Positions 56,442 to 64,000 of a stretch of DNA of 64,000 nucleotides are shown piece after piece; the stretch's first letter is position 1; every line of letters starts with the position of its first letter. Source of the DNA: Pseudomonas libanensis (GTDB lineage Bacteria > Pseudomonadota > Gammaproteobacteria > Pseudomonadales > Pseudomonadaceae). Location: contig NZ_JYLH01000001.1 in NCBI RefSeq assembly GCF_001439685.1, forward strand, positions 186,001-250,000. The letters run 5' to 3'. The translations under genes and the position numbers were made by a program. Below the pieces are notes generated by a model. That model was not told the origin of the DNA. It did not search any database and worked only from the letters and a program-made list of their open reading frames with translations.

Positions 56442-56643
56442 GTTACCAAGCGAATGGGTGGCAGCTGTGCGCAGGTTGGTAAACCGGGACGTTAGGAACC
56501 CGGCAGGCACGAATGCCTCCCACGCACAGCCGCCATAAAACGGATTTGCGGGCGTAAAAAAAGCGCCTGCAATCGTAATGGGGGCGCTGTTGCGCCTAAC
56601 GTTCAACGGGTTACCAAGCCCGGTCGCTGAATTTGCAGCGACC
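56442..56643 (-). ncRNA. C4/CI-type antisense immunity RNA and leader, copy 2
   Basis: Same order as the copy at 27.9 kb, read on the minus strand. Hairpin GTCGCTG/CAGCGAC (56623-56642); a1 CTTGGTAA in a CGGG/CCCG hairpin loop (56607-56622); b1 ACGTTAGG (56595-56602); GGCGC / GCGCC / GGCGC followed by seven T (56556-56562). Then the core closed by a 12-bp stem (56523-56534 with 56460-56471), containing AGGCA-UUCG-UGCCU (56505-56518), loop b' UCCUAACGU (56489-56497) and a' UUACCAA (56476-56482). Downstream a2 TTGGTAA (56443-56449) is in the loop of a GCTGCCAC/GTGGCAGC stem, and b2 is the Shine-Dalgarno of the 52-residue gene. All four antisense/target pairings differ from copy 1, yet each stays complementary. 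Confidence 0.8.
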
Positions 56644-56719
56644 AGCGAACCATACCGACGAGCGTTAATGCTGGCAAGGAAACTTATCGACCGTTCATCG
56701 TCAAACATGAGCGTGGCGA

Positions 56720-57193
56720 TCATGGGCGCAAGTCCTCTAGATCGATCGGCAGCTTCAGTTGTTCCCTCAAATGGGCGACATGGGCATATACGCCAGGCTT
56801 GTCATAGCGCCAGTGGGCCAGGCGGCGACCGCTGGTGCTGGCTTCTTTCTTGCGGGCCTCAAGCGTTTGGCTGGCGTGCCCATAACGCGCTTCGCGGAAC
56901 GCCATGATCAGACTCGCTTTCAGCCCCACAACGCGGTCGGTATTGCGGGATAGCGCCAACAGAAAGAAGGCTTGATCTTCGTTCAGAAGCGCGAAGCGCA
57001 CGTCACCACCGCCATGCTGGCCGACTGGCCTTGCCTCCGTTTCAAACGCCAGCAAGCCGAACTCTTTAAATTTTTCGGAGTATCGCTCGATCAGAGCCAT
57101 AGAGTTTTTGTGTTGGTTTTGTAGCTGTTCGGCCAGCAGTCGGCTGTCCACGCGAGGTTCGTCCTTGATCAGCGTCAATCTAATCTTGTTCAT
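56720..57193 (-). CDS. Rha-family regulatory protein
   Basis: 157 residues with the Rha core: DSRLLAEQLQNQHKNSMALI, then FLLALSRNTDRVVGLKASLI and MAFREARYGHASQTLEARKK. Rha proteins are phage-encoded regulators that reduce growth of the phage in IHF-deficient hosts. It lies upstream of the antisense RNA and overlaps the gene before it by four bases. Confidence 0.8.
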   Translation of the reverse strand: MNKIRLTLIKDEPRVDSRLLAEQLQNQHKNSMALIERYSEKFKEFGLLAFETEARPVGQHGGGDVRFALLNEDQAFFLLALSRNTDRVVGLKASLIMAFREARYGHASQTLEARKKEASTSGRRLAHWRYDKPGVYAHVAHLREQLKLPIDLEDLRP

Positions 57194-57549
57194 GCTGCCA
57201 CCTCACGTTTAGCCGCAGCAATATTGCAAAGTATCTTCAAGACATTGCTGGCGCGCTTACGCTCACTCAATGGAAGGCTGTAGCGAGTTACCTGACAAGG
57301 CAGCCCCCAGTGGTTCGGCACGCGCTCGGACTTGCGGGCGAAATTCAGACCGTAGCCGTGGGTCAAGCTGCTGATTGTGCTGTGGAGGCAATGATCGCCC
57401 AGGCGCTCGGCCTCGAAGCGGTTGAGGCTGCGATCCTGGAGCAAATATGCAAGGACGCGGCTGATCTTCGTCGGCGCTTTAGCGGTGCCGATGGTAGTAT
57501 TGCCTTGCGACAGGCTGCGTTTCTCTTTGGGGATCGTGGCCTTTTTCAT
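57190..57549 (-). CDS. Phage-island HTH-like small protein
   Basis: 119 residues from MKKATIPKEKRSLSQGNTTI. The core ISRVLAYLLQDRSLNRFEAE followed by RLGDHCLHSTISSLTHGYG resembles a winged-helix domain found in many Pseudomonas phage proteins. A DNA-binding role is likely but unproven. Confidence 0.65.
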   Translation of the reverse strand: MKKATIPKEKRSLSQGNTTIGTAKAPTKISRVLAYLLQDRSLNRFEAERLGDHCLHSTISSLTHGYGLNFARKSERVPNHWGLPCQVTRYSLPLSERKRASNVLKILCNIAAAKREVAA

Positions 57550-57550
57550 T

Positions 57551-57757
57551 TCAGGCCACCTCGCGGCTTTCAGTGATACGTGCCTCGCACCAGGCAAGCA
57601 CCTCGGATTCGATCCAGACAACAGACTTCGGCCCAAGCGTCACTTGCTTGGGGAAGATGTCGGCCGCAACGCGCCGGTAGATCTCAGATGTCGAAAGGGT
57701 CGTTAGAGCTCTGACTTCGGCCAGTTTGATAAAACGACGAAGGGTATTAACACTCAT
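57551..57757 (-). CDS. AlpA-family regulator, right copy
   Basis: 68 residues, MSVNTLRRFIKLAEVRALTT then STSEIYRRVAADIFPKQVTL, the AlpA winged-helix layout. Near the integrase side of the element it would act on excision or early transcription, like P4 Vis. It starts the rightward-upstream operon after three terminators. Confidence 0.82.
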   Translation of the reverse strand: MSVNTLRRFIKLAEVRALTTLSTSEIYRRVAADIFPKQVTLGPKSVVWIESEVLAWCEARITESREVA

Positions 57758-57772
57758 GGCTTTTCTCCGGGC

Positions 57773-57887
57773 ACAAAAAAGCCCGCACGGTGGCGGGCCA
57801 AAAATGAAAAACCCCGCTCAGGTGGCGGGGTTCTAGAGGGTGAGGGTAAATGTTCAGGCGAAAAAAAACCGGCTTTCGGGCCGGCTG
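57773..57887 (-). terminator. Triple intrinsic terminator
   Basis: Three hairpins read on the minus strand, in order of transcription: GCCGG/CCGGC-type followed by eight T (57861-57887), then CCCCGCCACC/GAGCGGGG followed by TTTT (57806-57832), then GCCCGCCACC/GTGCGGGC followed by six T (57773-57799). They insulate the AlpA operon from the integrase and HNH genes. Confidence 0.75.
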
Positions 57888-57988
57888 TCTATGTCTTTGA
57901 TGCAATTACCACACACTAGGGCCAAATATACTTTATCCCCATCATTCTTCGCAATACCCTAATCGTCCCATTAGTCTTCAAACGTATC

Positions 57989-58981
57989 TTAGGATCGCTG
58001 CCTCCCAGCCCACGCCTGACAGGCACGGCAAACTCTGAATGTCGAGCCCGTGGAGTCTTTAACTCTGTCCGATTCTTTGGCAGTCGTAGGTTTTCGGCAT
58101 GAGTTGCATTTCATCTTGCGGCCTCGGCTTGATCGGCTGGCAAGGTTGTCGGGTCGGCAGTCGAAGTAGTTGCCATTGACTGGCTCCACTCGTGTGCCGC
58201 TGATGCGCTTACCGTTGGCGATTAAGTCCATCAGTGGATGGCTGTCTAGCGGATAGTCGCCAGCCAGATCAACAGTAGTTGGCGTTGAATCAAACGGATG
58301 ATGGCAAACCTCATTTGCTAGCCAGTCCAGCCAATCTTCATGTGCTAGCGGTGCCTTGAATCCGTCTGCGAAGTGTTCTTTGGCTGTCGTTGGCAGGCTC
58401 GAAAAAACGGCGCTCGGGGGCGGGTAGTGATGTTTCCTGCCCTGACAGATCCTGATCGCAACAGTTATGCGTACGCCAAGTCTGTCTGAGGGCTGAGTGC
58501 CTTCGCTCATTACATGCCATTGATCGGGAGCCTTCTCTCCGTTAGGGAATTGGCCCGACCTATTAATAAAAATCCACTTACCGTTGAATTCAAAAAAGCC
58601 GTAAAGCATCAGTTCCAAAAGACGGCCAACAGGCGGGCCGTAAAATGTGATGGTCTGAAACACGCCACGCTTCGTTGTTTCCTTTGTGGTGTATTCCTGT
58701 CTCGCGTGCGACGGCTGGGCTATGAGGTGGCTAGGGGCTGGGAAAGTAAAAACCTTGTCCAGTGATTCAATGAATCTGGATTCATCCTCCAGAGTCTCCA
58801 GGCTATGCCCTTGCGACCCGAACAGTCTCCACCAGCGATTTGCCGCCCATCTTCTTAGGCGGTTTTTCAAATGTTCGCTGATTTTGCTGTCGATAAATTC
58901 CAGCTCTTCCGGTCTAAGGCTGCTTATCTTATTTTTGATTTCCCGCTCTTTTTTTTCTCGCTCGCGCCAGTCAAGAATCAT
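57989..58981 (-). CDS. Hypothetical protein with HNH-like block and zinc ribbon
   Basis: 330 residues. The N-terminal 100 residues are charged and helical (WREREKKEREIKNKISSLRP). Near residue 270 is NGNYFDCRPDNLASRSSRGR, like the C-terminal strand of HNH nucleases (usually NGxxxDNRxxNL), preceded by DYPLDSHPLMDLIANGKRIS. A final CNSC...CRAC pair forms a possible zinc ribbon. A second His of the HNH triad is not obvious, so nuclease activity is uncertain. The ATG overlaps the integrase stop by one base (TAATG). Confidence 0.55.
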   Translation of the reverse strand: MILDWREREKKEREIKNKISSLRPEELEFIDSKISEHLKNRLRRWAANRWWRLFGSQGHSLETLEDESRFIESLDKVFTFPAPSHLIAQPSHARQEYTTKETTKRGVFQTITFYGPPVGRLLELMLYGFFEFNGKWIFINRSGQFPNGEKAPDQWHVMSEGTQPSDRLGVRITVAIRICQGRKHHYPPPSAVFSSLPTTAKEHFADGFKAPLAHEDWLDWLANEVCHHPFDSTPTTVDLAGDYPLDSHPLMDLIANGKRISGTRVEPVNGNYFDCRPDNLASRSSRGRKMKCNSCRKPTTAKESDRVKDSTGSTFRVCRACQAWAGRQRS

Positions 58982-60186
58982 TATTTCGCACGCCTCATGC
59001 TCACCACGTTAGCGCCAGCGCATAGCGCATCTATCGAGTCAGCCCACGCTTGCATCATTTCCCGGCGCTGCTCGACATAGGCCGCGTGATTGTAGGTGCC
59101 GCGAATTTCGTCGGTATCACCATGGGCAAGCTGGCGTTCAATCCAATCCTTGTTGTATCCCCGCCCGTTAAGTTCGGTACTCAACAAGTGGCGGAACCCG
59201 TGGCCGGTCTGACGCCCTTCGTAGCCCATAAGGCGAAGTGCTTTGTTGACGGTGTTTTCACTCATAGGGCGCTGAGGGTTGGCGCCAGCAAACACGAGCT
59301 CATATCGCCCGGTGACCTCTTGAAGCTGGCGCAGGATCGCAACAGCCTGGCGGGGGAGCGGGACGATGTGAGGGCGGCGGGCTTTCATGCGTTCGGCTGG
59401 AATTGTCCAGGTTGCGCGCTCCAAGTCGAACTCTGCCCAGGGGGCTTGGCGAAGCTCGCCCGGGCGAACGGCCGTTAGTGTCAGCAGGCGGATGGCGTGC
59501 CGGGTCAGCGAGTGGATATTCGCGGCCTCGCTCTTGGCCAGCAGCTCTGGGAGTTCAGCAAAGGTGACGTGCGGATGATGGCGGGCAGCTTTCGGTGGCG
59601 CTGCTACCACGCTCAGATCCGTAGCTGGATTGGCGTCTACGACGCCCTTGGCCAGTCCGTACCGAAATATCTGGTGTAGCCATTGGCGGATCTTGCCGGC
59701 GGCATTGAGCGTGCCCCTGGCCTCTACTTTGCGCACCAGCTCTACCAGATCGGGCCGGGTGATCGCTTTTACAGGGCGAGAACCGATACCTGGAATCAAA
59801 TCATTCTCCAGGTACAGCTTGGCCTTGTAGGTTGTGCTCTCTGCCCATCGAGGGGCGTTATAGGCAAACCACTCACGCGCTAGCGTTTCGAAGGTCAGCC
59901 CATCGACCTTCTGCGCTTGTTTGGCGGTTTTCTTCTGCTCGCCGGGGTCAGTGCCTTCAATCAGTAGCTGGCGAGCCCCATCGCGAAGCTGACGAGCTTT
60001 CAGCAGGGTGACCGCTGGGTATGCGCCGAGCGCCAGCATCTTCGCGCTGCCGTTGAAGCGGTAGCGGTAGCGCCAGAGCTTTGATCCCGTAGAGGTGACC
60101 TCAAGGCATAGGCCATTGGCGTCAGTCAGCCGATACAGCTTGTCCTTCGGCTTGGCGGTACGGATGGTGGTATCTGAGAGTGGCAC
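58981..60186 (-). CDS. int: P4-type tyrosine integrase
   Basis: 401 residues from a GTG at 60186 that follows AAGGAGG; the family begins near PLSDTTIRTAKPKDKLYRLT. N-terminal DUF4102 arm-binding domain (to about residue 90), core-binding domain, and catalytic domain with Arg in TAVRPGELR, HGFRHLLST (His-x-x-Arg), His in LAHGDTDEIRGTYNH and the nucleophile Tyr in RGTYNHAAY. It recombines the 18-bp tRNA-Phe core. It ends at the HNH-like gene with a one-base overlap. Confidence 0.95.
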   Translation of the reverse strand: MPLSDTTIRTAKPKDKLYRLTDANGLCLEVTSTGSKLWRYRYRFNGSAKMLALGAYPAVTLLKARQLRDGARQLLIEGTDPGEQKKTAKQAQKVDGLTFETLAREWFAYNAPRWAESTTYKAKLYLENDLIPGIGSRPVKAITRPDLVELVRKVEARGTLNAAGKIRQWLHQIFRYGLAKGVVDANPATDLSVVAAPPKAARHHPHVTFAELPELLAKSEAANIHSLTRHAIRLLTLTAVRPGELRQAPWAEFDLERATWTIPAERMKARRPHIVPLPRQAVAILRQLQEVTGRYELVFAGANPQRPMSENTVNKALRLMGYEGRQTGHGFRHLLSTELNGRGYNKDWIERQLAHGDTDEIRGTYNHAAYVEQRREMMQAWADSIDALCAGANVVSMRRAK

Positions 60187-60233
60187 GCAGCCTCCTTGCA
60201 AGCCGCACCAGGCGGGCGTGTTGCCGCTCTGGT

Positions 60234-60282
60234 GTGAGTAGATTTCTAGACCGAACTGGATCTACTCACGAATCTACTCACA
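60234..60282. repeat. Right integrase arm-type sites
   Basis: Three copies of ATCTACTCAC: one inverted (GTGAGTAGATTT at 60234-60245) and two direct (60259-60268 and 60271-60281). The same words are at the left end at 41644-41665. They precede the int start, so the integrase may also repress its own promoter. Confidence 0.7.
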
Positions 60283-60324
60283 TATGTTTGGGCTTACAAG
60301 GGAACGGTTGGGAACCGTGGAAAG

Positions 60325-60350
60325 CAAAAAACCCGCACTAGGCGGGTTTC
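60325..60350 (-). terminator. Terminator of tRNA-Phe carried by the element
   Basis: AAAAAACCCGC / GCGGGTTT, T-run on the minus strand. It replaces the original terminator now at 41525-41563. Confidence 0.8.
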
Positions 60351-60394
60351 TTGTGTGCTTTCAGGTGTGCTTGGCATCACCTGAAAACGAAAGG

Positions 60395-60470
60395 TGGTGC
60401 CCAGAGACGGAATCGAACCGCCGACACGGGGATTTTCAATCCCCTGCTCTACCGACTGAGCTATCTGGGC
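60395..60470 (-). tRNA. tRNA-Phe (GAA)
   Basis: 76 bases with encoded CCA. Acceptor GCCCAGA / TCTGGGC, anticodon loop TTGAAAA (anticodon GAA), T-arm GGTTCGATTCC. Its 3' part is the integration site of the satellite and is intact, so the insertion restored the gene. Confidence 0.97.
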
Positions 60471-60480
60471 AACGGGGCGC

Positions 60481-60509
60481 ATTAAACGGGTTTTTCAGGG
60501 GGTCGTCAA
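60481..60509 (-). promoter_or_regulatory. Promoter of tRNA-Phe
   Basis: Minus strand TTGACG, 17 bases, TTTAAT, ending 11 bases before the tRNA 5' end. Confidence 0.75.
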
Positions 60510-60573
60510 GCAAGTTTTCAAAAAATATTTAATTATTACCGTCGCTTACGTGCAGACCCCGGTTTTTGATCAA

Positions 60574-60846
60574 TTATTGAGCAGGTGGAACGTAGCCGTC
60601 GGCCTTGGCGTATTCCTCGCCGGAAAAGAACTTGTCCATTTCGCCTGCCAGGTATTTACGGTCTTCGGCATTCATCATGTTCAGGCGCTTTTCGTTGATC
60701 AGCAGGGTCTGGTGTTTCAACCAGTCGCCCCAGGCTTTGGCGGAGACGTGGTCGTAGATGTCCTGGCCCTTGGCACCTGGGTACGGAGGGCGTTCCAGGG
60801 CTGGCAGTTCTTCTTTGTACTTGCGGCACATAACGGTGCGGGTCAT
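60574..60846 (-). CDS. yggX: Iron-trafficking / oxidative damage protection protein YggX
   Basis: 90 residues, [20 protein letters not shown] with the conserved Cys7, then [20 protein letters not shown] and [19 protein letters not shown]. It protects iron-sulfur clusters. It overlaps mutY by four bases, an arrangement that fits because MutY itself carries an iron-sulfur cluster. Confidence 0.95.
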   Translation of the reverse strand: MTRTVMCRKYKEELPALERPPYPGAKGQDIYDHVSAKAWGDWLKHQTLLINEKRLNMMNAEDRKYLAGEMDKFFSGEEYAKADGYVPPAQ

Positions 60847-61910
60847 GGCGAAACTCCTGCGTTCAATACGTCGGCCGCGCGCTTGAGCAATGTTTTCACC
60901 GGGGCGGCAAGGCCCAGGCGCGGCGGGGTGGCGAGGTTATACCAGAGCCAGTCGGCCTCGGCCACGTGATGGGCGGATTCCTCGACCTGGACCAGCCAGG
61001 GTTCGATGGCCAACTGGAAGTGGCTGAAAGTGTGGACCAGCCCGGGGAGTTCCTGATGCTTGCCCAGCTGCAGCGCGTGCTGGTTGGCCAAATGATCGAG
61101 GTCTTCCAGGTCGTCCAGCTCCGGCAAGCTCCACAAACCGCCCCACAAGCCCGTGGAAGGGCGACGGTAGAGCAGAATCGCGCCCTCGCTGTTCGCCAGC
61201 ATCGGCATCAGCGTACGCTTCTGTGGGATGACCTTGCGCGGCTTGGGGATCGGGTAGCGTGTCTCCAGCCCAAGCATATGGGCTTCGCAGCCTTTTTCCA
61301 GCGGGCACAGCAGGCAGCTGGGTTTGCTGCGGGTGCAGAGGGTGGCGCCCATGTCCATCATCGCCTGGGTATAGGCGTTGACGCGGGTATGGGGTGTAAA
61401 GCGCTCTGCGGTGGCCCATAGTTGTTTGGCTACCTTGGGTTCGCCAGGGTAGCCCTCTTGCGCGGTGAAACGCGCCAGCACGCGCTTGACGTTGCCATCG
61501 AGGATCGGCGCGCGCAGGCCCATGCTCAGGCTGGCAATCGCGCCAGCGGTGGATAGCCCAATGCCAGGCAGCCCGGTGAGTTTTTCGACATCGCGGGGAA
61601 ACTCGCCGCCGTATTCGTTCACCACGATCCTGGCGGTCTTTTGCAGGTTGCGTGCCCGGGTGTAGTAGCCCAGGCCTGTCCACAGGTGCAGCACTTCGTC
61701 TTCCGGTGCGGCGGCCAGGGCTTCGACCGTCGGCAGCGACGCCATGAACCGGTCGAAGTAATTGAGCACGGTGCTGACCTGGGTCTGTTGCAGCATGATC
61801 TCCGACACCCACACCCGGTAAGGCGTGATGCCCTGCTGCCAGGGCAGGTCATGGCGACCGTGGCGGTCGTACCAATCGAGTACCGCCGCTGAAAACTGCT
61901 CGTCTCTCAT
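60843..61910 (-). CDS. mutY: A/G-specific adenine glycosylase MutY
   Basis: 355 residues. Helix-hairpin-helix [20 protein letters not shown], the catalytic Asp in the following helix ([18 protein letters not shown]), iron-sulfur ligands C-x6-C-x2-C-x5-C in [17 protein letters not shown], and a C-terminal Nudix-like 8-oxoG recognition domain. It removes adenine opposite 8-oxoguanine. Overlaps asmA-type gene and yggX by four bases, so the three are one operon. Confidence 0.96.
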   Translation of the reverse strand: MRDEQFSAAVLDWYDRHGRHDLPWQQGITPYRVWVSEIMLQQTQVSTVLNYFDRFMASLPTVEALAAAPEDEVLHLWTGLGYYTRARNLQKTARIVVNEYGGEFPRDVEKLTGLPGIGLSTAGAIASLSMGLRAPILDGNVKRVLARFTAQEGYPGEPKVAKQLWATAERFTPHTRVNAYTQAMMDMGATLCTRSKPSCLLCPLEKGCEAHMLGLETRYPIPKPRKVIPQKRTLMPMLANSEGAILLYRRPSTGLWGGLWSLPELDDLEDLDHLANQHALQLGKHQELPGLVHTFSHFQLAIEPWLVQVEESAHHVAEADWLWYNLATPPRLGLAAPVKTLLKRAADVLNAGVSP

Positions 61911-64000
61911 CGGTTGAACAGACCTTTCAAGGCGTCCTTGATTTTTGGATTGACCTTGTCGAGCTTCTCTTCCAACTTCTCGTTAAGACGATTGCCGGCA
62001 GCCTTGAGGGCGACCTGGCCAAGGCCATCCTTGTCCAGGCGGCAGGCCTTGGCACCCAGTTCCAGTGGGCCGCGGCAGCGCAGCGGCACTTCGATGCCCT
62101 GGAAGTTGGTGCCGACCTGGCAGGCCGGGTCTGGCACCTCGCGCTGGTCGCCTTCGACGATGATGCCGAGGCGGTAGTCCATGCCCAGCACGCGCAAGTC
62201 GACATCGCCGTTGCCGTTGACTGTCAGCCCCGGGATGCGCACTTTCAGGTCAGGGTTGCTGGCCACGCCGTTACGGAACGTCAGGTTGCCGCGCAGTTCC
62301 TGGAAGGGTGTGTCCTTGCCTGGTGGCGTGCTGCTCAAAGTCTTGCGGTTGAGCAGGGCGATACCGGTGCAGACCTGTTGCTCGATGTTGGCGTTGAGCA
62401 GTACGCCGTTATTGATCACAAAGCTGGCGGTACCGTTGAGGCTGTCGATCAGCGCCTTCTGGCTGTTGCCACGTCCAGTCAGGTTGCTGTCCAGGGTGAC
62501 CTGGCCCTTCACTGGCGGGTTTTTCCCTTGGGCTTGCAGGATCTTTTCCACCGGCACTTGCTTGATTTGGGTTTGCAGTGCGAGCAGTGGGAGGTCCTGG
62601 CGCACATCGAGCGTGCCGTTGGCCTGGAAGGTGCCGTTGTAGAGCCCGCCACTCAGGCTGTCGAGCTTGAGCTGGCCGTCGATACCCGAGGCTTTCAGCG
62701 CCGCGTTCTGGATCGGCAGCTGGCTCAGGGTGAGTTGGCCGAACGCCAGGTCGGCGTTGATATCCAGGCTGCGCAGGCGGGTCAGTTGCAGCAGTTTGTC
62801 CGTGCTCCAGGCGCTTTTGGTCGGTGCGTCCGGCAATGGCGTGCTGCCCCCGGCTGCCATCGCGCCGGCTTCGCTGCTTTGCACTTCGGCCTGGCGTGCG
62901 GCGGTTGCGCCTTTGGCCGCTTCGGATTTGGCCGGCAGGTAATTGTCGGCGTTGAAGGTATCGGCCTTGAGCTGTACACGCAGGGACTGCTTGGCGAAAT
63001 CGTCCACAGCGACGCGGCCAGTGAAAGTGCTTTCGTCAAGTTTCAGGTTCAGGTTTTCCAGGGCCACGCTGGTGGGCGTGCCCTTCAGACGGCTGACCAG
63101 CTCGACCTTGCTCAGGCTGCCCGGGGCCATGGCCGGCAGCGGGTGGCCGATGCTGTCGAGAAACTTGGCCAGGTCAAACTGGGCGACAGACAGGGCGCCG
63201 CTGATTTGCGGGGTCTTGTCCAGGTCGTTGGCCTTGAGCTCGCCCAAGGCGCGCAACTGGTTGGCCGAGAGTTTCAGGTTGGTCCATTCGGCGACGTTGG
63301 CCGCCAGGTCCACCAGCAGTTGGCCCTGGGTGGAGAAGCTCACGGTCTTGCCTTGCAACGGTTCGCCGGTGGCTTCGCCGCTAAAGCGCATGTCTTCGAA
63401 CTGGTAGCGCTTGAGGGCACGCTGGATGCGCAAGTTGCCGTTCAGCTCGGTCTTGACGCGCATCAGCGGCTGGTTGCTGCCCAGGAACGCGGTGAGTTTC
63501 AGTGGAATGCTGGCGCCTTCGTGGATCGCACCGGCACTGAGCTGGATGCTTTCGGCACTGAATTGCTTGCCGGTCTGTTCATCGTTGTATTCGACGCGGG
63601 CGTTGTTGATGGTCAGGCTGTCGATATCCAGGCGGATCGGTTGTGGCGGTTTCTCCGGCTTGGTTTCAGCCACTGGTTCCACTGGCGCAGGCGCGGCTGC
63701 AGGGGCCTCGGCAGTCGCATCGGGTACGTTCTTGCCGATGTCTTCCCAGTTGCCATGGCCTTGCTTGTCGCGGTTCAGGCGCAGGTTCAGGCCCTCGACA
63801 CGCACATCGCTCATTTGCACTTCGCGGCGCAGCAGCGGCAGCACGCGCACAGACAGGCCAAGCATCTGCAAATCGGCGAATGGTTGGGTCGGTGCGGTCA
63901 GGGTCGCGACGCTGGCCTCGTGCAATTCCAGGCCCAGCCAGGGGAACAGGCTCCAACCGATATCGCCATTGAGCGTCAGCTCGATGTGGGCCTTGTCGCG
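61907..64000 (-). CDS. AsmA-family protein (5' end outside the window)
   Basis: The frame is open from 64000 to the stop near 61907, so about 697 codons are present and the N terminus with its signal anchor is missing. DUF748/AsmA features: LRRDKQGHGNWEDIGK-type segment LNLRLNRDKQGHGNWEDIGK, then the AsmA C-terminal domain SLNGTASFVINNGVLLNANI. AsmA-type proteins are inner-membrane anchored, bridge-like periplasmic proteins linked to outer-membrane lipid supply. Upstream of mutY in the same operon. Confidence 0.88.
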   Translation of the reverse strand, partial: RDKAHIELTLNGDIGWSLFPWLGLELHEASVATLTAPTQPFADLQMLGLSVRVLPLLRREVQMSDVRVEGLNLRLNRDKQGHGNWEDIGKNVPDATAEAPAAAPAPVEPVAETKPEKPPQPIRLDIDSLTINNARVEYNDEQTGKQFSAESIQLSAGAIHEGASIPLKLTAFLGSNQPLMRVKTELNGNLRIQRALKRYQFEDMRFSGEATGEPLQGKTVSFSTQGQLLVDLAANVAEWTNLKLSANQLRALGELKANDLDKTPQISGALSVAQFDLAKFLDSIGHPLPAMAPGSLSKVELVSRLKGTPTSVALENLNLKLDESTFTGRVAVDDFAKQSLRVQLKADTFNADNYLPAKSEAAKGATAARQAEVQSSEAGAMAAGGSTPLPDAPTKSAWSTDKLLQLTRLRSLDINADLAFGQLTLSQLPIQNAALKASGIDGQLKLDSLSGGLYNGTFQANGTLDVRQDLPLLALQTQIKQVPVEKILQAQGKNPPVKGQVTLDSNLTGRGNSQKALIDSLNGTASFVINNGVLLNANIEQQVCTGIALLNRKTLSSTPPGKDTPFQELRGNLTFRNGVASNPDLKVRIPGLTVNGNGDVDLRVLGMDYRLGIIVEGDQREVPDPACQVGTNFQGIEVPLRCRGPLELGAKACRLDKDGLGQVALKAAGNRLNEKLEEKLDKVNPKIKDALKGLFNR

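Larger units (their letters stand above)
41572..60417. mobile_element. Integrated P4-like phage satellite in tRNA-Phe (18.8 kb)
   Basis: Bounded by a duplicated tRNA-Phe 3' end (left 41572-41594, right inside the intact tRNA). Between them are a P4-type integrase next to the tRNA, two AlpA proteins, Rha, a C4/CI-like RNA, a Toprim primase-like protein and a DUF927 ATPase, an iteron array, a lone tape measure gene and cargo at the left end. No terminase, portal, capsid or lysis gene was found, which separates it from a full prophage. All long genes are intact and nearly all run in one direction, so it looks alive rather than decayed. The class is inferred from gene content; P4 helper functions (sid, psu, delta) were not recognised. 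Confidence 0.8.

Noticed and set aside
56412..56723. A 159-codon frame running through the antisense RNA copy 2, and a similar frame through copy 1
   Set aside because: The two frames share peptide similarity, but the conserved features are stems and complementary loops; the nucleotide changes that separate the copies keep base pairing. The shared peptide is best explained by the conserved RNA, though a translated leader cannot be fully excluded.
41572..60417. Ordinary complete or decayed prophage
   Set aside because: No terminase, portal, capsid, tail tube, lysis or repressor/antirepressor block was found, and the genes present are intact and overlapping rather than broken. The single tape measure gene alone does not make it a prophage.

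Overview
The window is 64 kb of a Pseudomonas chromosome, most likely the P. fluorescens group. The basis is the high-GC codon use, the many REP hairpins of the GTGGGAGCGGGCTTGCCCGC type, and a gene set typical of that group (dctBD, rmlBACD, aguA, fdhD with an FdhF/YdeP oxidoreductase, an OprD porin, gabP, yggX-mutY). About 45 kb is ordinary core or accessory chromosome. The rest is one integrated mobile element plus a small accessory patch.

Layout. 1-1.2 kb: edge of a truncated membrane protein gene, a DUF1493-like remnant and a YhfG/Fic antitoxin-toxin pair. 1.4-8 kb: RecQ-type helicase, thioesterase, glycine-zipper protein, molybdenum oxidoreductase plus FdhD. 8.2-14.7 kb: LysM/BON protein, YrfG phosphatase, nudE-cysQ, a YiiD-like thioesterase, dctB-dctD. 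14.6-18 kb: rmlBACD, an overlapping dTDP-L-rhamnose operon. 18.4-27.4 kb: agmatine deiminase, a TonB siderophore receptor, an OprD porin, and an operon of a CHASE2 protein, a small periplasmic protein and an M48 lipoprotein protease. 27.5-30.7 kb: accessory patch with a DUF3077 gene under a structured antisense-RNA leader, then a three-gene unit of a stand-alone colicin-E3-type ribonuclease, a 103-residue partner and an ImmA/IrrE protease, ending at tRNA-Thr. 31-41.4 kb: methyltransferase, an amino-acid ABC transporter, gabP, a BASS-type transporter, an ArnT-like glycosyltransferase and a lipoprotein.

41.57-60.41 kb: an 18.8 kb element inserted in the 3' end of tRNA-Phe. It has a P4-type integrase, two AlpA regulators, a Rha protein, a Toprim primase-like protein, a DUF927 ATPase, an iteron array (GGGGAACAG) that looks like a replication origin, and a long run of overlapping small genes. 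It has no capsid, portal or terminase gene, but carries one intact 981-residue tail tape measure gene. I read it as a P4-like phage satellite rather than a decayed prophage. Its operon is preceded by an RNA with the logic of the P4 CI / P1 C4 immunity RNAs: two short antisense segments face two targets upstream and two downstream, one of them the Shine-Dalgarno of the first gene. A second copy of the same architecture, with different and covarying antisense/target pairs, sits upstream of the DUF3077 gene at 27.9 kb. The element also holds about 2 kb of mostly non-coding DNA (44.2-46.2 kb) built from successive clusters of short words repeated every 10-13 bp, which I cannot assign to any known feature.

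60.5-64 kb: yggX, mutY and a truncated asmA-family gene.
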